Program-made: the position numbers and the translations under genes | Assembly: GCA_002254765.1 (NCBI GenBank) | Contig: NJDV01000067.1 | Location: 1 to 9,334, forward strand | Source: Thermoplasmatales archaeon ex4484_36 | GTDB lineage: Archaea > Thermoplasmatota > Penumbrarchaeia > Penumbrarchaeales > EX4484-36 | Reading direction: 5' to 3' | Length of the DNA stretch: 9,334 nucleotides | The notes under the pieces: generated by a model | What the model saw: only the letters and a program-made list of their open reading frames with translations | Told to the model about the DNA's origin: nothing | The model's database searches: none | In this document: piece by piece, positions 7,026 through 9,334 of the stretch | How the letters are laid out: every line of letters starts with the position of its first letter | How positions within the stretch are numbered: the stretch's first letter is position 1

Positions 7026-7271
7026 ATGTGTTTGGCCATACCGGGGAAGGTTGTGGAGCTGAAAGAGGAAGGAAAGGGAATCGTGGACTACGGCGGGGTG
7101 AGGAGGGAGGCAGACCTCTCCTTTGTCAACGCCCGGGTGGGAGACTGGGTGATAGTCCACGCTGGGTTTGCTATTGAGATTCTGAGCGAAGAGGAGGCTA
7201 AGAAGACCCTCAAGGCTTTCGAGATGGTCCTGGAGGGGTATGAGGAATCCCTCAAGGAAGAGGTGGGATAG
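7026..7271 (+). CDS. hypC: Hydrogenase maturation chaperone HypC, 81 aa
   Basis: HypC carries the Fe(CN)2CO precursor with HypD and delivers it to the large subunit of [NiFe]-hydrogenase. The protein begins MCLAIPGKVVEL, the family signature; Cys2, exposed after Met removal, is the essential iron-binding residue. The body is a small OB-type barrel with RVGDWVIVHAGFAIE (37-51), followed by a C-terminal helix (EEEAKKTLKAFEMVL), at the usual HypC length. Upstream GTG codons at 7008 and 7017 are in frame but would bury Cys2, so ATG 7026 is chosen. It is the first gene of a tightly packed operon, with one base between its stop and the TTG of hypA. Confidence 0.95.
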   Translation: MCLAIPGKVVELKEEGKGIVDYGGVRREADLSFVNARVGDWVIVHAGFAIEILSEEEAKKTLKAFEMVLEGYEESLKEEVG

Positions 7272-7272
7272 A

Positions 7273-7671
7273 TTGCACGAGCTCTCCGTGGCCGGGGGGA
7301 TATTCCAGGCGGTCCTAGACGCACTGAAAAGCATGGAGGGAGTGCGGGGCCTCAAAACCGTCAGGGTTGAGGTGGGTGAGCTTACCTTCCTGAACCCTCA
7401 GCAGCTCAAGTTCGCGTGGGAGGTTCTGAGCGAGCAGAACGAGCTCACCCGGGGTTCGGTCATGGAGATAGAGAGAATCTCCCCGAGAGGCCAATGCGAG
7501 AGATGCGGTTGGGAGGGCTCTCTTCGGACAGAGGAGGACCCCACATACCATTTCATCACACCCATATTCTCCTGTCCCTCCTGTGGGGGGGATATAACAA
7601 TAGTACGCGGGCTTGAGACAAAGGTGAAGAACATCGTCGTGGATATTGAGGAGGAAGAGGATGCAGAGTGA
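7273..7671 (+). CDS. hypA: Hydrogenase nickel-insertion protein HypA, 132 aa, TTG start
   Basis: HypA binds nickel and helps insert it into the [NiFe]-hydrogenase large subunit. Starting at TTG 7273 the protein reads (M)HELSVAGGIF, restoring the conserved N-terminal Met-His-Glu whose His2 is a nickel ligand. ATG 7240 is in frame but would add 11 residues overlapping hypC and bury that ligand. GAGGTGGGAT just upstream, inside the end of hypC, is a suitable SD. A zinc site is formed by CERC (75-78) and CPSC (101-104), with a long loop between the pairs (EDPTYHFITPIF) as in archaeal HypA. The C-terminal part ends in an acidic tail (EEEEDAE). It overlaps hypD by 11 nt, consistent with translational coupling. 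Confidence 0.93.
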   Translation: MHELSVAGGIFQAVLDALKSMEGVRGLKTVRVEVGELTFLNPQQLKFAWEVLSEQNELTRGSVMEIERISPRGQCERCGWEGSLRTEEDPTYHFITPIFSCPSCGGDITIVRGLETKVKNIVVDIEEEEDAE

Positions 7672-8665
7672 GAGAGGCAGTGCCCAGGCCTTCCGCTTCA
7701 GAGACAGGGAGCTCTCGGAGAGGATTTTAGAGAGAATAAAATCTTTGGGGGTGAAGATAAAGGTGATGCACGTCTGCGGCACCCACCAGGACACCCTGGT
7801 AAGGTTTGGCCTGGAGCCACTTCTTGAGGGGGTGGGCGTGGAGGTGAGGCAGGGGCCCGGCTGCCCGGTCTGTGTAACCACAACAGGGGAGATAGAGGAG
7901 GCGCTTGCCCTTGCCCGCGCCGGGAAAGGAGTTCTCACATTCGGGGATATGATGAAGGTCCCCGGGGCCACTGGCTCACTCAGGGATGCGAAAGCGGAGG
8001 GGGCGGACGTGAGGGTGGTCTACTCCTCCCTAGACGCTTTACGGATTGCGAAAGAGGAGCCAGCGAAGGAGTTCGTCTATTTGGGGATCGGTTTTGAAAC
8101 CACCGCGCCCTCAACCGCAGCACTGGTCCTGAGGGAGACCCCTCCAAACCTTAAAATCCTCTCCTTCCACAGGCTCGTTCCTCCGGCGCTTGAAGCTATC
8201 CTGGAGATGGGTGAGATAAAGCTTGAAGGCTTCATAGAACCGGGGCACGTATCTGTCATTATCGGTGAGAAGGCCTACGAGTTCATAACCGAGAGGTACG
8301 GAATGCCGCAGGTCATAGCAGGCTTCGAGCCCCTGGACCTCCTTATGGCATCCTATATGCTGGCAAAGATGAAAAAGGAGGGCAAGCCCGCTCTCGTAAA
8401 CGAGTATCGAAGAGCAGTGAGGAGGGAGGGAAATCAACGGGCCCTGAAGGCTATAGAAGATGCCTTCACGCCCGTTAAGAAGGAGTGGCGTGGCTTTCCT
8501 TCAATACCTAGCTCTGCGCTTGAGATCAGAGAGGAGTTCTCCGAGAAGAATGCCAGGGTGGTATATGAGGATCTCCTGAAAGAGGTTACTCTACCGGTAC
8601 GGAAGGGTTTTCAGGGGAAACAAGTAGCCCCTGCGGTACTTTCGCTCTCCCCACTCCCTCCATAA
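7661..8665 (+). CDS. hypD: Hydrogenase maturation protein HypD, lacking its C-terminal cysteine-rich region
   Basis: HypD is the iron-sulfur scaffold that, with HypC, builds the Fe(CN)2CO unit of [NiFe]-hydrogenase. From ATG 7661 (SD GAGGAGG about 6 nt upstream, inside hypA) the conserved motifs are MHVCGTHQDT (36-45, Cys39), GPGCPVCVT (65-73, Cys68 and Cys71), LTFGDMMKVPG (92-102), GIGFETTAPSTA (142-153), EPGHVSVIIG (193-202) and GFEPLDLL (221-228). WRGFPSIPSS (276-285) and LEIREEFSEK then follow in order. Homology stops at about residue 313 (TLPV). Family members continue for about 45 residues with a CxCG motif and further cysteines that bind a [4Fe-4S] cluster and end near MVSxEG. Here about 21 unrelated residues precede the stop, and none of the three forward frames downstream encodes the missing motif. 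The product, if made, should lack the cluster. Missing sequence or real truncation are both possible. Confidence 0.9.
   Translation: MQSERGSAQAFRFRDRELSERILERIKSLGVKIKVMHVCGTHQDTLVRFGLEPLLEGVGVEVRQGPGCPVCVTTTGEIEEALALARAGKGVLTFGDMMKVPGATGSLRDAKAEGADVRVVYSSLDALRIAKEEPAKEFVYLGIGFETTAPSTAALVLRETPPNLKILSFHRLVPPALEAILEMGEIKLEGFIEPGHVSVIIGEKAYEFITERYGMPQVIAGFEPLDLLMASYMLAKMKKEGKPALVNEYRRAVRREGNQRALKAIEDAFTPVKKEWRGFPSIPSSALEIREEFSEKNARVVYEDLLKEVTLPVRKGFQGKQVAPAVLSLSPLPP
8595..8639. repeat. CGGTAC direct repeats flanking a short hairpin at the hypD break point
   Basis: CGGTAC occurs at 8595-8600 and 8634-8639. Immediately inside the second copy lies an inverted repeat, CAGGGG (8612-8617) and CCCCTG (8628-8633), with a 10-nt loop. 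The first copy sits exactly where HypD similarity ends. Removing one 39-bp unit does not restore the HypD C-terminus, so this is not a simple insertion. It may mark a deletion junction or be chance. Confidence 0.35.
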
Positions 8666-8667
8666 AG

Positions 8668-8676
8668 TTAAATAAC
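8668..8676 (+). promoter_or_regulatory. TATA-like box of the 70-aa gene
   Basis: TTAAATAAC lies just past the hypD stop. A start about 25 nt downstream falls near 8699, which is the first base or so of the stem-loop at 8698-8721. Confidence 0.45.
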
Positions 8677-8697
8677 ACCCTTGGAGTTCCTTTTCAT

Positions 8698-8721
8698 GTC
8701 GGCGTGACCGTTGGCGCCGGC
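8698..8721 (+). promoter_or_regulatory. Stem-loop at the 5' end of the 70-aa gene leader
   Basis: GTCGGCG (8698-8704) pairs with CGCCGGC (8715-8721) in a 7-bp GC-rich stem with one G-U pair and a 10-nt loop. It is followed by AGAAAAAAG, not by T, so it is not a plus-strand terminator. By TATA position it would sit at the very 5' end of the mRNA, about 17 nt before the SD GGAGGT (8738-8743). A stabilising or regulatory leader element is plausible. Confidence 0.4.
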
Positions 8722-8750
8722 AGAAAAAAGACACAACGGAGGTAGATAGA

Positions 8751-8963
8751 ATGGCTGAAAACGAATTGATGGGTTTTGCTCGGCTGAGCAAAAATGGTGG
8801 GGCTGTGAAACTGAACATTTCTGCTGAGGCCTTCTCCAAGGCACAGCGGTATCAGTCCAGGGATGGAAAGGAGTTCGTCTCCATGATCATCAACCTGGAC
8901 AGACTCTCCCAGCTTATAAGCGGAGAGAAGGAAGTTGTCGCTGTGGTGCAGATCCACCAGTGA
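8751..8963 (+). CDS. Unrecognised small soluble protein, 70 aa
   Basis: ATG 8751 follows a strong SD (GGAGGT, 7-nt spacing) and its own TATA-like element, so the gene is well supported even though no function is assigned. The protein has no signal or membrane segment. It appears to alternate strands and helices: MGFARLSKNGGAVKLNIS (about 7-24), a helix AEAFSKAQRY (25-34), a charged turn SRDGKEF, a strand VSMIINL, a helix DRLSQLISGE, and a final strand VVAVVQIHQ. That compact alpha/beta pattern, with basic and aromatic residues in the first half, would suit a small nucleic-acid- or protein-binding fold, but this is speculation. It has no cysteines. It lies between the hyp operon and a tRNA gene and appears independent of both. 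The leader contains a stem-loop. Confidence 0.8.
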   Translation: MAENELMGFARLSKNGGAVKLNISAEAFSKAQRYQSRDGKEFVSMIINLDRLSQLISGEKEVVAVVQIHQ

Positions 8964-8965
8964 CA

Positions 8966-8970
8966 TTTTT
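8966..8970 (+). terminator. T-tract ending the 70-aa gene transcript
   Basis: TTTTT begins 2 nt after the TGA stop, a typical archaeal termination tract. The nearby AAAA at 8973-8976 reads TTTT on the minus strand and could serve the convergent tRNA transcript. Confidence 0.45.
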
Positions 8971-9017
8971 ACAAAAGGCGGCCGGTGGGGTGCATCCCAT
9001 CCCCTTACAATAATGAG

Positions 9018-9088
9018 TGCGGCTGCCGGGATTCGAACCCGGGTTAGAGGCTTGGGAAGCCCCTGTCCTACCGCTGGACTACAGCCGC
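9018..9088 (-). tRNA. tRNA-Gly, anticodon CCC
   Basis: Read on the minus strand this 71-nt sequence folds fully: acceptor GCGGCTG/CAGCCGC with discriminator A; D arm GTCC/GGAC with a loop AGCGGTA; anticodon stem GGGGC/GCCTC (one G-U pair) with loop TTCCCAA, giving anticodon CCC (codon GGG, Gly); variable loop TAAC; and T arm CCGGG/CCCGG with loop TTCGAAT. There is no intron and the 3' CCA is not encoded, as is common in archaea. GGG glycine codons are frequent in the neighbouring genes. Confidence 0.97.
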
Positions 9089-9117
9089 ACGGGCGGTGAA
9101 AAATGAAATGGAGGAGG

Positions 9118-9128
9118 TATATAAATTT
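9118..9128 (-). promoter_or_regulatory. TATA box of tRNA-Gly, possibly bidirectional
   Basis: The minus strand reads AAATTTATATA, close to the archaeal TATA consensus, about 30 nt before the tRNA 5' end. The same element reads TATATAAATTT on the plus strand and is a candidate promoter for the gene starting at 9197 (start near 9150). Confidence 0.7.
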
Positions 9129-9196
9129 GGTGGGGCAGATGGACAAAGATCATAACCCCTGTGTTTGATACACTTTCGTTTCTAAGGAGGCAGTGC

Positions 9197-9334
9197 ATGA
9201 TTGATGTTGCAGCCCCCGGGGGAGGCTTAATCCTGGATGTTTGGTACGAGAGGGCCGTTGAGATCCTCAAAAGCTCCTGGTGGTTCTTCCTGCTTTTCAT
9301 ACTACTCACAGTGGCTTTTTCATTCCTCTACGGT
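9197..9334 (+). CDS. N-terminus of a membrane protein (3' end outside window)
   Basis: ATG 9197 follows an excellent SD (AAGGAGG, 9184-9190, 6-nt spacing) and the frame stays open to the last base, giving 46 residues. The start MIDVAAPGGGLILDVWYERAV is followed by a short amphipathic stretch EILKSS and then a hydrophobic span WWFFLLFILLTVAFSFLY (about 28-45), a first transmembrane helix. The long, moderately polar segment before the helix argues against a standard cleaved signal peptide, so an integral membrane protein with its N-terminus inside or at the interface is more likely. There is too little sequence to name a family. Confidence 0.75.
   Translation, partial: MIDVAAPGGGLILDVWYERAVEILKSSWWFFLLFILLTVAFSFLYG

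Noticed and set aside
7315..7971. 218-codon minus-strand frame across hypA and hypD
   Set aside because: Both underlying genes have clear conserved motifs on the plus strand; the opposite frame is a codon-bias shadow.
8612..8633. CAGGGG/CCCCTG hairpin as a CRISPR repeat
   Set aside because: It occurs once, with no second copy or regularly spaced spacers in the window.
8694..9146. 150-codon minus-strand frame covering the tRNA and the 70-aa gene
   Set aside because: It runs straight through a tRNA gene and a gene with good SD and promoter, and has no start signals of its own.

Overview
The window looks like chromosomal DNA from a euryarchaeal-type archaeon, possibly a Thermoplasmatota relative; that placement is inference. 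Supporting signs are A/T-rich TATA-like boxes about 25 nt before likely transcript starts, Shine-Dalgarno (SD) sequences matching an archaeal 16S tail, a tRNA gene with no encoded CCA, a hypC-hypA-hypD block, and large surface proteins with Ig/cadherin-like repeats and a C-terminal membrane anchor. The DNA is GC-rich with dense, often convergent genes. I see no CRISPR array, insertion sequence, phage gene or replication origin.

Layout. 1-411 is the end of a surface protein with a C-terminal membrane anchor. It converges on an unrecognised 107-residue protein (415-738, minus) and a monocluster [4Fe-4S] ferredoxin (851-1042, minus), which has a strong SD and a hairpin/T-tract terminator. Divergent from the ferredoxin is a class III PLP aminotransferase (1176-2416, plus) whose N-terminal region is broken. 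It ends tail-to-tail with a very large minus-strand gene (2413-5560): a gingipain-like (C25) secreted peptidase with Ig, CARDB-like and cadherin-like domains and a C-terminal anchor, split into two frames. A divergent promoter region (about 5561-5655) separates it from a 44-residue plus-strand ORF, which abuts an isocitrate/isopropylmalate-type dehydrogenase (5792-6913, minus). Divergent from that is the plus-strand hypC-hypA-hypD operon (7026-8665), then a 70-residue unknown protein with a structured leader (8751-8963), tRNA-Gly(CCC) on the minus strand, and the start of a membrane protein running off the window.

How genes work together. HypC, HypA and HypD belong to [NiFe]-hydrogenase maturation: HypC and HypD carry and assemble the Fe(CN)2CO group, and HypA delivers nickel. 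A hydrogenase is therefore expected elsewhere in the genome, and the nearby ferredoxin is a plausible but unproven electron carrier. The two anchored surface proteins suggest an envelope with elaborate extracellular repeats.

The most striking pattern is damage. Three genes each lack a block of conserved sequence: the aminotransferase lacks about 30 codons with a frame change; the peptidase lacks an internal block with a frame change and also has Gln at the expected catalytic His; and hypD lacks its C-terminal cysteine-rich region. Either assembly error or real gene decay could explain this, and the sequence alone cannot decide. I do not see convincing evidence of a wholly new multi-gene system. 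The best unexplored items are the three small unknown proteins and the stem-loop leader of the 70-residue gene.
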